Source: Bacillus sp. EAC (GTDB taxonomy: Bacteria > Bacillota > Bacilli > Bacillales > Bacillaceae_G). From it: DNA of 64,000 nucleotides. The notes beneath the pieces were generated by a model. It saw nothing but the letters and a program-made list of their open reading frames with translations. It did no database searches and was not told the DNA's origin. Below are positions 15,926 through 24,334 of this stretch, piece by piece. Numbering within the stretch: position 1 is the first letter of the stretch; each line of letters starts with the position of its first letter. The position numbers were made by a program, and so were the translations under genes. The stretch is from positions 248,001-312,000 of the forward strand of contig NZ_NCSY01000004.1 of assembly GCF_002156875.1 (NCBI RefSeq). Reading direction: 5' to 3'.

Positions 15926-17326
15926 TTGAAAGTAATTAATAAACTATCGATAAGATGGAAAATAACAATCATGATTGTAGGTCTTATGTTTTTCATCTTT
16001 ACTTTATGTAATATTATTCAGCTTTCTTTAATTCAAATTTCTATTATTAATCAACAGCAACACAGAATTGAAAAGAGATTAAATGAAACGGTGGCCTATT
16101 TAGATGAAGAATATAAGCATAAGGAACCGGACAAAACTTCTTTAATAGAAAATAAATCTTATTTCGAAAAAATCATTCAAAATAATGAAATGATTCGTTT
16201 ATTAGATGACAACGGAAATGTAATTTTTACTGTTTCCAGGAAGATGCCTGAAATCCACTTTAATAAAAATAGTGTTGGAGAATTTCAAGAATATCGAAAG
16301 CATAATCAAGAAATTCTCATTAAAAGTAAAGCTCTTCGCTACGGAAAATTTCATGGTGTACTAGAAGTGGCAATGAATATAGAAATTTTCTCTAAGTTTG
16401 TTAAAGAAGCGTTTTTTATATTACTTTTTGGTACAAGTATTTCACTTTTATTTAGTATTTTTAGTGGTTACTTTTTTTCGAAAAATCTCTTAAAACCAAT
16501 TAAAGATCTGAGTCAAACAATGACGAAAATCAAAAATAATCAACTAAAAGAACGTGTAGTTGTCGGAGAAACAAATGATGAACTATCTGATTTAGGTTTG
16601 ATTTTTAATAGGATGATGGATGAATTAGAAACATCCATTACAAGACAAAAACGTTTTGTGGAAGATGCATCACATGAATTAAGAACTCCTTTAGCTATTA
16701 TTCATGGTCACTTATCGTTAGTTAATAGGTGGGGAAAAAAAGATGAGAAGGTTTTGGAGAACTCATTGAATACGTGTATTAATGAAACAAATCGTATGAT
16801 CATCTTAACTAACGAACTTTTACAGTTATCTAAATTAGAAAAATCGAATGAACAGATTGGTCAATATGCGCCTTCGAATATTATTGAAGTAATAAATGAG
16901 ATTATAAATAATTATCAGTTATTACATGAGGATTTAATCATTCAATTTAATGTAAATGCTGAAGTGATCAATGAAGCAAATATAGCACGTGAACATCTGA
17001 TGCAAATTCTCATTATCTTATTTGATAATGCTGTTAAATATAGTAATAAAAGTGAAACGAAAATAAATATTAACGTTACTCAATCTCATGATAGCCTATA
17101 TATAAAAGTTAAAGATAATGGAATGGGAATTAAAGCTGAGGATATAAACCATATTTTTGATCGTTTTTATCGAGCGGATAAGGCAAGAAGCAGAGCAAAT
17201 GGTGGGAATGGCTTAGGATTATCCATTGCAAAAAATTTAATAGAAAACTATGGTGGAGACTTGCAGATTACAAGTGAGTATGGGGAAGGTACAACTGCCA
17301 TTATTATTTTAAAAATAGCTGAGTAA
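15926..17326 (+). CDS. Sensor histidine kinase (ArlS-like)
   Basis: This 466-residue membrane kinase has TM1 near residues 12-34, an extracytoplasmic sensor of about 120 residues, TM2 near 160-185, then a HAMP linker (LKPIKDLSQTMTKIK). The phospho-acceptor His lies in FVEDASHELRTPLAI. ATP-binding boxes are N (ILIILFDNAVKYS), G1 (VKDNGMGI), F and G2 (GGNGLGLSIAKNLI). TTG 15926 is the likely start, with AGGTGG 4-5 bases upstream and 7 bp after the response regulator. The pair forms one operon ended by a terminator. The signal is unknown. Confidence 0.92.
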   Translation: MKVINKLSIRWKITIMIVGLMFFIFTLCNIIQLSLIQISIINQQQHRIEKRLNETVAYLDEEYKHKEPDKTSLIENKSYFEKIIQNNEMIRLLDDNGNVIFTVSRKMPEIHFNKNSVGEFQEYRKHNQEILIKSKALRYGKFHGVLEVAMNIEIFSKFVKEAFFILLFGTSISLLFSIFSGYFFSKNLLKPIKDLSQTMTKIKNNQLKERVVVGETNDELSDLGLIFNRMMDELETSITRQKRFVEDASHELRTPLAIIHGHLSLVNRWGKKDEKVLENSLNTCINETNRMIILTNELLQLSKLEKSNEQIGQYAPSNIIEVINEIINNYQLLHEDLIIQFNVNAEVINEANIAREHLMQILIILFDNAVKYSNKSETKININVTQSHDSLYIKVKDNGMGIKAEDINHIFDRFYRADKARSRANGGNGLGLSIAKNLIENYGGDLQITSEYGEGTTAIIILKIAE

Positions 17327-17333
17327 TTTGTGG

Positions 17334-17369
17334 AGTAGACTTGTTTTCTGAACAAGTCTACTTTTTTTC
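17334..17369 (+). terminator. Terminator of the two-component operon
   Basis: AGTAGACTTGTT (17334-17345) pairs with AACAAGTCTACT (17351-17362), followed by T7. Confidence 0.9.
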
Positions 17370-17493
17370 GGAAACTTAACTTATCATCAGAAATAAAATT
17401 GATCGAATCGAATACGATATTATTAGTTCGATAAGTATGTTTGTGGTAAAGTTGAATAAAATGAAAATTCTTTTAATTAGTAGGGGGAACAAT

Positions 17494-17955
17494 ATGAGCC
17501 GAGTAAGTATTTCGATTAACTATGCAATTATGATTGAAGAATTACGTAGTGCTGGTGTGGAAAATGGTCAATTAGTCGAAGTTCTCAAACAAGAAGATTA
17601 CGAATTTCTCAATCAATTTGGCAAGGGATTCCCAGATTGGGAGACTTTACTAAAACTATATAAACGAAATGAAGAAGAGTTTAATAAAATTATTTATGAA
17701 GGCTACCAAATTACATTTTTGACAAAAGGATCTTTAATGACCTTATTACGATTTAAATTTGGAATTGAAGTGGAAAAGGATTATGAGGATAAAGGTACAG
17801 CAATTGAGGGAATCCTTTTATCTGAAGAAGCTGCAAACAATTTAAAGGATACTCTTGCGATAAACTGGAAACTTAGTACATATGTTGACGAAAAAGACAA
17901 TTTATCAAAAATTCGTATTGAACTAGTAAAAGGTACAGAATTTGCGACTTTATAA
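17494..17955 (+). CDS. Conserved hypothetical protein
   Basis: The protein has 153 residues when started at ATG 17494, which AGGGGG precedes; the longer frame from 17437 adds 19 residues without a ribosome site. It contains a segment LIKQ-like to small regulatory proteins (FGKGFPDWETLLKLYKRNEEEF) and a basic patch (FLTKGSLMTLLRFKFGIEV), but no domain I can name. No membrane span or signal peptide is seen. It is monocistronic with a terminator. Function is unknown. Confidence 0.7.
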   Translation: MSRVSISINYAIMIEELRSAGVENGQLVEVLKQEDYEFLNQFGKGFPDWETLLKLYKRNEEEFNKIIYEGYQITFLTKGSLMTLLRFKFGIEVEKDYEDKGTAIEGILLSEEAANNLKDTLAINWKLSTYVDEKDNLSKIRIELVKGTEFATL

Positions 17956-17959
17956 AAAG

Positions 17960-18002
17960 AAAACTCTTTATCAAGTTATGACTTGGTGAGGAGTTTTTTT
18001 TA
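17960..18002 (+). terminator. Terminator abutting a repeat element
   Basis: AAAACTC (17960-17966) pairs with GAGTTTT, with a longer inner imperfect stem, followed by T8. The repeat element at 18005 begins only a few bases after the T-run. Confidence 0.8.
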
Positions 18003-18004
18003 TA

Positions 18005-18265
18005 GGATGTTTTCGTAAAGTTCGTTGCTTTTAAATATGGAGTTTCGTACATTTCTACTCCAGGTTGCTCGCTTTCCGTGGGGCGGGAGCAAAGCCACAT
18101 GGGCCCACACGATGTGGGTCATGCATGCGTTACGACAGGACGTCGTGGTATTAGCATGCCTACCTTTTTGATCATTTCGGGGTCTCACCTGTCCCGCATC
18201 TCCCGCAGGAGTCACGCACCTTCCGTTCCAATTTTTTTCATTATTGAGCGTTCGCTTTTAAAACC
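18005..18265 (+). mobile_element. MITE-like repeat element, subfamily II, degenerate copy
   Basis: A GC-rich palindromic element in AT-rich DNA. It shares with the element at 52411-52683 (opposite strand) the left end GTTTTCGTA, the core CCAGGTTGCTCGCTTTCC, and an inner hairpin with two GCATGC arms (about 18121-18126 and 18153-18158) enclosing GACAGGACGTC. The left end is GGATGTTTTCG; the right end is weak (AAAACC near 18265). No exact flanking duplication remains. It starts in the T-tract of the upstream terminator. There is no coding capacity; short frames crossing it are not genes. Confidence 0.6.
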
Positions 18266-18397
18266 ATTTTAAAAATTAAATTATATAATTAACGTTTTGA
18301 GTATATGATGTTTTTCTAATTTCGATAAAGGGAAAAAAGATTGATAAGTGGAATTCAAAATGTAAGAAATAAGTGATGATTAAAAAGGAGAATCAAA
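18266..18397. other. Intergenic, upstream of the AlaX-like gene
   Basis: AT-rich DNA that should hold the promoter of the downstream gene. No motif could be assigned with confidence. Confidence 0.3.
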
Positions 18398-19039
18398 ATG
18401 GCCGTAAAAAAACTTTTTTGGGAGGACCCATATTTAAAGAGTATTAGTGCAACGATCACAAATGTGACAGGGCAAAATATAACATTAAATCAAACTATCA
18501 TATATGCCTTTTCAGGTGGCCAACAATCTGATTCTGGTAGCATTGGAGATTTTGAAATAATAGAGGCTAAAAAAGAAAATTTAGAGATCATTTATACACT
18601 CCCAGAAAATCATACTCTTCAAAAAGGACAAGAAGTTGGCGTTTTAATCGATTGGGAGAAAAGATATCGAATTATGAAGCTACATTTTGCAGCAGAAATA
18701 ATACTTGAATTAATGTACCAAAACTTTAATCGACCTGAAAAAATAGGAGCAAATATTACAAGTGAAAAAGCAAGAATTGATTTTTATTGGAATGGAAATA
18801 TCACTGAAACTTTTCCAGTGATAGAATTAAAAGCTAAAGAGTTAATTGAAGCAAATCTGAGCATTCACAGTCATTTTAGTGATGAAGAAACACAACGAAG
18901 ATGTTGGGAGATTCATGGATTTGCAAAAGTACCTTGTGGAGGAACACATATTAAAACAACAGGTGAAATAGGTAATATTAAACTTAAACGCGTTAATATT
19001 GGTGGAGGGAAAGAGCGGATTGAAATTTATTTAGCATAA
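18398..19039 (+). CDS. Alanyl-tRNA editing protein (AlaX-like), variant metal site
   Basis: This 213-residue protein resembles the free-standing AlaX editing domains that hydrolyse mischarged Ser- or Gly-tRNA(Ala). The C-terminal motif PCGGTHIKTTGEIG with Cys-x3-His is intact. The first motif, normally His-x3-His, reads KLHFAAEIILELM, so the second His is Glu. Glu can coordinate zinc, but this is unusual. The N-terminal glycine-rich part (AFSGGQQSDSGSIGDF) fits the family. AAAGGAG precedes ATG 18398. It may be cotranscribed with the small membrane gene downstream. Confidence 0.8.
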   Translation: MAVKKLFWEDPYLKSISATITNVTGQNITLNQTIIYAFSGGQQSDSGSIGDFEIIEAKKENLEIIYTLPENHTLQKGQEVGVLIDWEKRYRIMKLHFAAEIILELMYQNFNRPEKIGANITSEKARIDFYWNGNITETFPVIELKAKELIEANLSIHSHFSDEETQRRCWEIHGFAKVPCGGTHIKTTGEIGNIKLKRVNIGGGKERIEIYLA

Positions 19040-19042
19040 AAT

Positions 19043-19113
19043 GGATGAGTGTAACTATATTAATGGTATCAAGAAGGATGAGTGTAACTATATTAATGGT
19101 ATCAAGAAGGATG
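19043..19113 (+). repeat. 33-bp tandem duplication
   Basis: A 33-bp unit starting GGATGAGTGTAACTATATTA is present twice, exactly, at 19043-19075 and 19076-19108, followed by the first 5 bases of a third. It lies between the AlaX-like stop and the next gene's ribosome binding site. Confidence 0.9.
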
Positions 19114-19125
19114 GGAGGAGATTAA

Positions 19126-19425
19126 TTGGAAATTGCCATTATTCTATTAGTCGTAGGTTTATACATAGCTTTTCAAACTAGTAGAGGTAAATCTGCTAAG
19201 AGAAAATATATAACTTGGGGAATAACAATAATGCTTATTATTTCTCCAATTATCTCAATGTTTGTCTCTATAATATATGGGCTTAATGCAAAGGATGGTT
19301 TTGCAGGGGTTGCTCTAATGATGATTTTACTTCCTCTCACGTTCCTTATAGGTCTTATCATTTTGATACTTGGAATTTTTAAAAAGAATCCATTAAAAGA
19401 GGGAATTACAAAGGATTTCAACTAA
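19126..19425 (+). CDS. Small three-span membrane protein
   Basis: This is a 99-residue protein with three hydrophobic segments (IAIILLVVGLYIAF, then TWGITIMLIISPIISMFVSI, then the C-terminal MMILLPLTFLIGLIILILGI) and short basic loops. It starts at TTG 19126 after GGGAGGAG. The gene lies just after the 33-bp tandem duplication and ends at a bidirectional terminator. No family is recognised. Its position suggests cotranscription with the AlaX-like gene, but the duplication may alter spacing. Confidence 0.65.
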   Translation: MEIAIILLVVGLYIAFQTSRGKSAKRKYITWGITIMLIISPIISMFVSIIYGLNAKDGFAGVALMMILLPLTFLIGLIILILGIFKKNPLKEGITKDFN

Positions 19426-19432
19426 ATTAACC

Positions 19433-19468
19433 AAAAAAAGCTACCTGTTTACGGAGATAGGTAGCTTT
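19433..19468. terminator. Bidirectional terminator
   Basis: AAAGCTACCT pairs with AGGTAGCTTT around a 13-base loop, between convergent genes. Confidence 0.85.
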
Positions 19469-19478
19469 TACTTTTACA

Positions 19479-20303
19479 TTAAAAATCAAAATTGTCAGGG
19501 TCTGGACCAACTCGTTTGTTTGAATCAAGTGTTGCAATTTCGTTCATATCATCCGCCGAAAGTTTGAAGTCAAATACTTCAAAGTTTTCTTTAATACGTG
19601 ATGGAGTAATGGATTTAGGAATTGCTATAACATTTCGTTGTAAGTGCCAACGAAGAATGATTTGAGCAGATGTTTTTCCATATTTTTGTGCAAGATCTGT
19701 AATAATCGAATTTGTTAACGCTTCGCCACCTTGCATTAATGGACTCCAAGCTTCTAGTGCAATACCATTCTTTTGACAATATTCATGCAATTGGTTTTGT
19801 GGGAACATTGGATGTAATTCCACTTGATCAACCATTGGTTTAATATTACGATGTGCTGCAATGTCTTCTAAATGATGGATATGAAAATTCGAAACACCAA
19901 TAGCCGGTACTTGTTTTTCATCATAAAGTGTTTCGAGTGCTTTATATGTATCTAAGTATTTTTCTTTAACTGGCCAGTGAACTAAGTAAAGATCAACATA
20001 GTCTAAACCTAATTTTTTAAGGCTTTCCTCATGTGCTCTTAAAGTTGTATCATACCCTTGATCAGCATTCCATACTTTTGTCGTAACAAAAAGTTCATTA
20101 CGTGCAACGCCTGATTGACGAATCGCTTCACCAACCTGTTCTTCATTTTTATAAACTGCAGCTGTGTCAATATGACGGTAACCAACCTCAATGGCTGTGC
20201 GAACTGCATCTACACCATCTTCAGGTGATACACGCCAAACACCTAAACCTAATTGAGGCATTTTTACACCATTATGTAGCTCTATCGAATGTTCAAATTT
20301 CAA
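19479..20303 (-). CDS. Aldo/keto reductase
   Basis: This 274-residue AKR of the YvgN/YtbE type (methylglyoxal- or 2,5-diketo-gluconate-reductase-like) shows catalytic residues in HIDTAAVYKNEEQVG (Asp and Tyr), VTTKVW (Lys) and YLVHWPVKE (His). The NADPH-binding tail is AIPKSITPSRIKENFEVF. It reduces aldehydes or ketones in the cytoplasm with NADPH, probably for detoxification of reactive carbonyls. GGAGGG precedes ATG 20303. It is monocistronic. Confidence 0.92.
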   Translation of the reverse strand: MKFEHSIELHNGVKMPQLGLGVWRVSPEDGVDAVRTAIEVGYRHIDTAAVYKNEEQVGEAIRQSGVARNELFVTTKVWNADQGYDTTLRAHEESLKKLGLDYVDLYLVHWPVKEKYLDTYKALETLYDEKQVPAIGVSNFHIHHLEDIAAHRNIKPMVDQVELHPMFPQNQLHEYCQKNGIALEAWSPLMQGGEALTNSIITDLAQKYGKTSAQIILRWHLQRNVIAIPKSITPSRIKENFEVFDFKLSADDMNEIATLDSNKRVGPDPDNFDF

Positions 20304-20506
20304 TTTAATTCCCTCCTTATAAAAGACTAAATCTAGTGTACAATATATTTCTAAAAATTTAAAAAAATAAGATGTGTATAATACAGTTTTTTATTGAAGA
20401 AATTAAATAATATAATAAAAAAGAGCGGATAAGTTGTAAATTTTTCATTTTTCCTTCAATATAGGTATAGGAAAAATTTACTTAATTTTTGCTTGGAGGG
20501 AAATGA

Positions 20507-21070
20507 ATGTTAAATAAAATTCTAGAATTCAATAAACATTTTGTTGAAAGTAAAGGATATGAGCCATACTTAGCTTCTAAGTTTCCCGATAAAGAAGTAG
20601 TAGTTGTAACATGTATGGATACTCGTTTAGTTGAGTTATTACCAAAAGCACTCGATTTACGTAATGGTGATGTGAAAATGATTAAAACGGCTGGAGCTGT
20701 AATTTCTCATCCTTTTGGATCAGTTATGAGAAGTATATTAGTATCGATTTATGAACTGGGTGCAAAAGAAGTGTTAGTTATTGGGCACCATGAGTGTGGG
20801 ATGGGGAATACTGATCCAACACGAATCAAGAAGAGAATGATTGAAGCTGGGATTAAAGAAGATAGTTTAGAAATCCTAGGTTCTTCAGGTATTAATTTGG
20901 ATAAGTGGTTATCTGGATTTACAGATGTATATGAAAGTGTAGAACACAGTGTATCAATTATTAAAAACCATCCTTTAATACCAAAGGACATTGAAGTGCA
21001 TGGATTAGTAATTGACCCACATACAGGTAAATTAGAAGTAGTTCATAGAGATGAGAAAACAACGGAATAA
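20507..21070 (+). CDS. Beta-class carbonic anhydrase-like protein (YtiB type)
   Basis: This 187-residue cytoplasmic protein carries the beta-carbonic anhydrase zinc motif: Cys36 and the dyad Asp38/Arg40 in VTCMDTRL, and His94 plus Cys97 in VIGHHECGMG. KMIKTAGAVISHPFG is typical of the YtiB-like short branch. It should interconvert CO2 and bicarbonate. GGAGGG precedes ATG 20507. An extracellular alpha-type enzyme lies directly downstream in convergent orientation, so this locus encodes both compartments' activities. Confidence 0.88.
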   Translation: MLNKILEFNKHFVESKGYEPYLASKFPDKEVVVVTCMDTRLVELLPKALDLRNGDVKMIKTAGAVISHPFGSVMRSILVSIYELGAKEVLVIGHHECGMGNTDPTRIKKRMIEAGIKEDSLEILGSSGINLDKWLSGFTDVYESVEHSVSIIKNHPLIPKDIEVHGLVIDPHTGKLEVVHRDEKTTE

Positions 21071-21077
21071 TTCTTAA

Positions 21078-21131
21078 TCAAAAAGAGTTACTGTTCTAGA
21101 TAACAATTCTAGAAAGTAACTCTTTTTCTTT
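21078..21131. terminator. Bidirectional terminator between two carbonic anhydrases
   Basis: AAAAAGAGTTACT pairs with AGTAACTCTTTTT, with an inner TTCTAGA/TCTAGAA arm. Confidence 0.85.
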
Positions 21132-21142
21132 TGTTATTTCTC

Positions 21143-21931
21143 TTACCATGATTCCAATAAAACACGATCGTTTATTGGTTGAGTCGATCGGTTAGTAGGA
21201 TAATAAAGATTTTGATAAAACATGATTTGTTTATCTGAAAACTGAATTGGTTTTTTATAAACAATCCAGGTCACTCCCTCAGTACATGGTGGCGTTGTTA
21301 TTGAACCTTTATATACTATTTTTTTACTAGTATTTGGAATAAAAGAATGTAAATTTAGTGTGACAATATTTCCGTTTTGTCTTTCTCCAGATAATATGTT
21401 TGAAGTGATTACTTTTTGAAACTCTTTATTAAACTCACCGATATTAACAAGAATACCAATTACTGCAATTGAACCATTTGCATCTTTATGTACGAAATGG
21501 ATTTCTAATGCTGATTGTTTCCCGTATAGTAAATGTTCACTCGGAGTATGAAAATGAAATTGTATTAACTCATAATTTTTACCCCTTAAATTTATTGAGT
21601 TTGAATGTTTAAGTGGAATCAATTTAGTTGTAAATTGTTCTTTTTCAATCTTAAACTCACCACTATGATAATTTATACCTAACGGGAGAGAGGATTTGTT
21701 TGTTTGTTCAATATTTATTGGCGATTGGTAACTACCTTTTGAGCAAAGCGCGTATTCATTTTTGATTGAACTCCAATAATTAGGACCGGTTTTACCAGTA
21801 TAAGACCAATCAACTTCATTGTTAGATTTAACCGACGGTTCCGTTAATTGAATAACGTGCTCATTTCGGATGTTTGAACACCCTGTTAATAGAAAGAGCA
21901 ATACGCTTACAAGACTAAAAAATTTTTTCAA
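21143..21931 (-). CDS. Alpha-class carbonic anhydrase, lipoprotein
   Basis: This 262-residue exported enzyme has a signal peptide with lipobox LLTGC and lipidated Cys18. The alpha-carbonic anhydrase core shows YQSPINIE, zinc ligands His126 and His128 in FHFHTPSEH and His145 in LEIHFVHK, and GSITTPPCTEGVTWIV. It acts at the outer face of the membrane, hydrating CO2. Its neighbour encodes the cytoplasmic beta-class enzyme. GAGGTGTA precedes the ATG. Confidence 0.92.
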   Translation of the reverse strand: MKKFFSLVSVLLFLLTGCSNIRNEHVIQLTEPSVKSNNEVDWSYTGKTGPNYWSSIKNEYALCSKGSYQSPINIEQTNKSSLPLGINYHSGEFKIEKEQFTTKLIPLKHSNSINLRGKNYELIQFHFHTPSEHLLYGKQSALEIHFVHKDANGSIAVIGILVNIGEFNKEFQKVITSNILSGERQNGNIVTLNLHSFIPNTSKKIVYKGSITTPPCTEGVTWIVYKKPIQFSDKQIMFYQNLYYPTNRSTQPINDRVLLESW

Positions 21932-22032
21932 TTAAGTACACCTCTTTTAATATAGGTATGATACGATACATTTTAGACAACGATGTTACGGTACAAACCT
22001 ATAAAAGCACTCAGTTTAAAGGAGGGTTAATT

Positions 22033-22740
22033 ATGAATTTTGAAGAAACTATGAAAGCTTTAGAAGAAATGGGAACAGAGCAAACAAAAAAAACATTTCT
22101 ACGTCACGGTGCAAAAGAGCCATTTTTTGGTGTTAAAATTGGTGATATGAAAAAGCTTGTAAAATATGTGAAAAAAGATCAAGACTTAGCATTGGCTCTA
22201 TTTGATTCAGGAAATTCAGACGCAATGTATTTGGCAGGTTTATCAATTAACCCGAAGTTAATGACAAAAGAGAAACTTCAAAACTGGGTAAGTAAAGTAC
22301 ACTGGTATATGATTTCAGAAAGTATTGTTGGAGCAGTGGCTGCAGAAAGTCCTTTTGCTATAGAATTAGCTCGAGAATGGTTAAAGTCGGATGAGGAGTT
22401 AATTGAAGTATGTGGTTGGAGTGTTTACACACATTATTTATCAATCACTGCCGATGAAGTAATTGATAAGAATGAAGTGATTGAACTCCTAAACTATGTA
22501 GAAAAGAATATTCATACGTCTAAAAATAGAGTTCGTTATGTGATGAATAGTTTTGTGATAGCCGTCGGTAGTTTTGTGCCTAGTCTTACTGTTGATGCAA
22601 TGATCGTTGCCAAAAAGATAGGTAAAGTAAGTGTAGATGTTGGAAATACAGCCTGTAAAGTACCTTTAGCAACTGATTATATTGAAAAAGTTGAATCAAA
22701 AGGGAAAATTGGAGTAAAGAAGAAAACTTGTATTTGTTAG
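22033..22740 (+). CDS. DNA alkylation repair protein (AlkD-like, HEAT repeats)
   Basis: The protein has 235 residues from ATG 22033, which GGAGGG precedes by 7 bases; the open frame extends 25 codons upstream without a start signal. It shows the AlkD/AlkC-type helical repeats: FLRHGAKEPFFGVKIGDMKKLVKYV at the N-terminus, SDAMYLAGLS and EVCGWSVYTHYLS in the middle, and RVRYVMNSFVIAVGSFVPSL. Family glycosylases remove cationic alkylpurines without base flipping. The Cys-rich tail KKKTCIC is also common. A terminator follows. Confidence 0.88.
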   Translation: MNFEETMKALEEMGTEQTKKTFLRHGAKEPFFGVKIGDMKKLVKYVKKDQDLALALFDSGNSDAMYLAGLSINPKLMTKEKLQNWVSKVHWYMISESIVGAVAAESPFAIELAREWLKSDEELIEVCGWSVYTHYLSITADEVIDKNEVIELLNYVEKNIHTSKNRVRYVMNSFVIAVGSFVPSLTVDAMIVAKKIGKVSVDVGNTACKVPLATDYIEKVESKGKIGVKKKTCIC

Positions 22741-22745
22741 CATGA

Positions 22746-22779
22746 AGAAATCACCTATGTTAAGTAGGTGGTTTTTTAT
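22746..22779 (+). terminator. Terminator of the AlkD-like gene
   Basis: AAATCACCTA pairs with TAGGTGGTTT around a short loop, followed by T-rich DNA. Confidence 0.75.
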
Positions 22780-22793
22780 TAGAAGGAGATATA

Positions 22794-23321
22794 GTGGAGA
22801 TGGTTTTAGAATCAGATAGACTTTTTATTAGAGAACTTACTATAAATGATTTAAGTGGTTTACATAAGCTGCAATCTAATCCGAATGTTATGAAGTATAT
22901 TACAGGACGACCAAAAACAAGTGATGAAACGAAAAAAGAATTAGAAAATATACTTCATAATTATGAAGTGAAAAATATAAACTTTTTAGTATTGGCAGTA
23001 TGTAAAATTGAAAATGATGAATTTATCGGAACATGTGCAGTCATTAAAAATGAAAAGAAAGAATACGAGATCGGTTATAGATTAATAGAAGAACATTGGG
23101 GGAAGGGTTACGGTTCAGAATTGATTAAATTAATCATTTCATATTGTTTTGATGAACGAAATTTAGACTATTTAGTTGCTTGTGTAGAATCAGGCAATGT
23201 TAACTCAATTAAAATTTTGGAGCAATTCGGTTTTCAATGTATTAATGAATTAGAAGATGAAGGAACCATCGCATCAGAAAGATATTATCGATTAGATAAT
23301 CAAAGACATTATGATGTTTAG
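22794..23321 (+). CDS. GNAT N-acetyltransferase (RimJ/RimL-like)
   Basis: This 175-residue GNAT starts LESDRLFIRELTINDLSGL and has the acetyl-CoA loop EHWGKGYGSELIKLII and the C-terminal VACVESGNVNSIKILEQFGFQ. The layout is that of RimJ/RimL-like acetyltransferases acting on protein N-termini or small amines; the substrate is unknown. AAGGAG lies 5 bases before GTG 22794 and 11 before ATG 22800. A mobile-element copy begins 14 bp after its stop. Confidence 0.85.
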   Translation: MEMVLESDRLFIRELTINDLSGLHKLQSNPNVMKYITGRPKTSDETKKELENILHNYEVKNINFLVLAVCKIENDEFIGTCAVIKNEKKEYEIGYRLIEEHWGKGYGSELIKLIISYCFDERNLDYLVACVESGNVNSIKILEQFGFQCINELEDEGTIASERYYRLDNQRHYDV

Positions 23322-23334
23322 TATCTTATATAAA

Positions 23335-23565
23335 AGCTCTCTTAAAAAATAATGTTGAATTCCGTTACAGGATGCTCCCTTTCCGTGGGGCGTGAGCTGA
23401 GTCTCCTCGGCAAGCCTGCGGGGTCTCACCCTTCTCGCTACTCCCACAGGAGTCTCGCACCATACACTCCAATCAAATCTCTATATACATTCTTTGCTTC
23501 AAATCATATTAAATCTTTCAGAACAATGCGTTTTGTTTAATATCAACAAAAACATTAACAGAGCG
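23335..23565 (+). mobile_element. MITE-like element, subfamily I, with 8-bp target duplication
   Basis: A 231-bp element is bounded by GCTCTCTTAA (23336-23345) and TTAACAGAGC (23555-23564), with TGTTGA-type inner ends completing about 25-bp imperfect inverted repeats. TATATAAA flanks it on both sides (23327-23334 and 23566-23573). The interior is GC-rich and palindromic (CCGTGGGGCGTGAGCTGAG, then ACTCCCACAGGAGTCTCGC). The copy at 34726-34955 is near-identical and inverted. No transposase is encoded. The right duplication directly precedes the ribosome site of the next gene, so the insertion probably reset its upstream region. Confidence 0.75.
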
Positions 23566-23584
23566 TATATAAAAGGAGAAAATA

Positions 23585-24334
23585 ATGACAATTCATGGTT
23601 TAGATTCACTAAAACACATACCTTCTATAATTGTCTCAATCTTAAACTTTATGCTCATAGGCTTCGTTTTTTATCGGGTGTATAAAGAAAAGGAAATTAA
23701 ACCAAAACTTTGGAAGGCATTAGGTGTTATGTATATTGGTGCCTTTGCCTTTACATTTAATTTCAATTTCTATCAAAATATTATTCAATTTCCGATTTTA
23801 CCGATAGGTGTTTGGATCATTTATTGGTTTAGTAGAAGGAGGAAATCTGAAAGATGGACGATCTACCGTGGTTTTGCGTGGAAAGGGTTTTTACTTAGAT
23901 TTGTTTTTATAATTACTAACTTCCTAATTCAACCGATCAATTCATTAATGTATCCGAAAGATGAGATCCAAACATTTATCGCTGACATTCATGAGCCAAG
24001 CGTTCTTACGACAAATATAAAATTTAGCGATGTGTCATTAATAAGTAATAAAATGCTCACATCAAAGAACTTATTTAAAGCTAATAATATAAACAGTGAA
24101 GCATGGTATTACGAATCATCACATTATGAGGAGAAAAAACCTACACCGCCTGAACGTTTTCCATATTTATTACTAGGTACGAAACCAAAGTTTGGTAGTG
24201 GTTTAGATTCTATGATTTATATAGAAAAAGATGGAAAAGGGATTTTTATTACAACTAACGGAAGGCATTACTACTTCAGAAGTGAAGCAAAGATTATTTC
24301 ACCGGTTAAAGGAGGAAATAGTCATGTTAACTAA
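23585..24334 (+). CDS. Unknown membrane protein, first of an overlapping pair
   Basis: This 249-residue protein has three or four N-terminal membrane segments (SIIVSILNFMLIGFVFYRV, LGVMYIGAFAFTFNFNF, IQFPILPIGVWIIYWF, LLRFVFIITNFLIQPI). A C-terminal domain of about 120 residues is probably exposed outside the membrane. AAGGAG precedes ATG 23585. Its last codons overlap the start of the next gene by 11 bases. I recognise no family. The paired gene has the reverse layout (one span plus a large external domain), which suggests the two form a complex. Confidence 0.7.
   Translation: MTIHGLDSLKHIPSIIVSILNFMLIGFVFYRVYKEKEIKPKLWKALGVMYIGAFAFTFNFNFYQNIIQFPILPIGVWIIYWFSRRRKSERWTIYRGFAWKGFLLRFVFIITNFLIQPINSLMYPKDEIQTFIADIHEPSVLTTNIKFSDVSLISNKMLTSKNLFKANNINSEAWYYESSHYEEKKPTPPERFPYLLLGTKPKFGSGLDSMIYIEKDGKGIFITTNGRHYYFRSEAKIISPVKGGNSHVN

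Noticed and set aside
18000-18272. Several short open frames on both strands at the 18 kb repeat
   Set aside because: They arise from GC-rich palindromic repeat DNA lacking stops; they are not conserved-looking and have no ribosome sites.
23352-23685. Two plus-strand frames of 62-63 codons across the element at 23335
   Set aside because: They translate the mobile element and the start of the next gene in a wrong frame.
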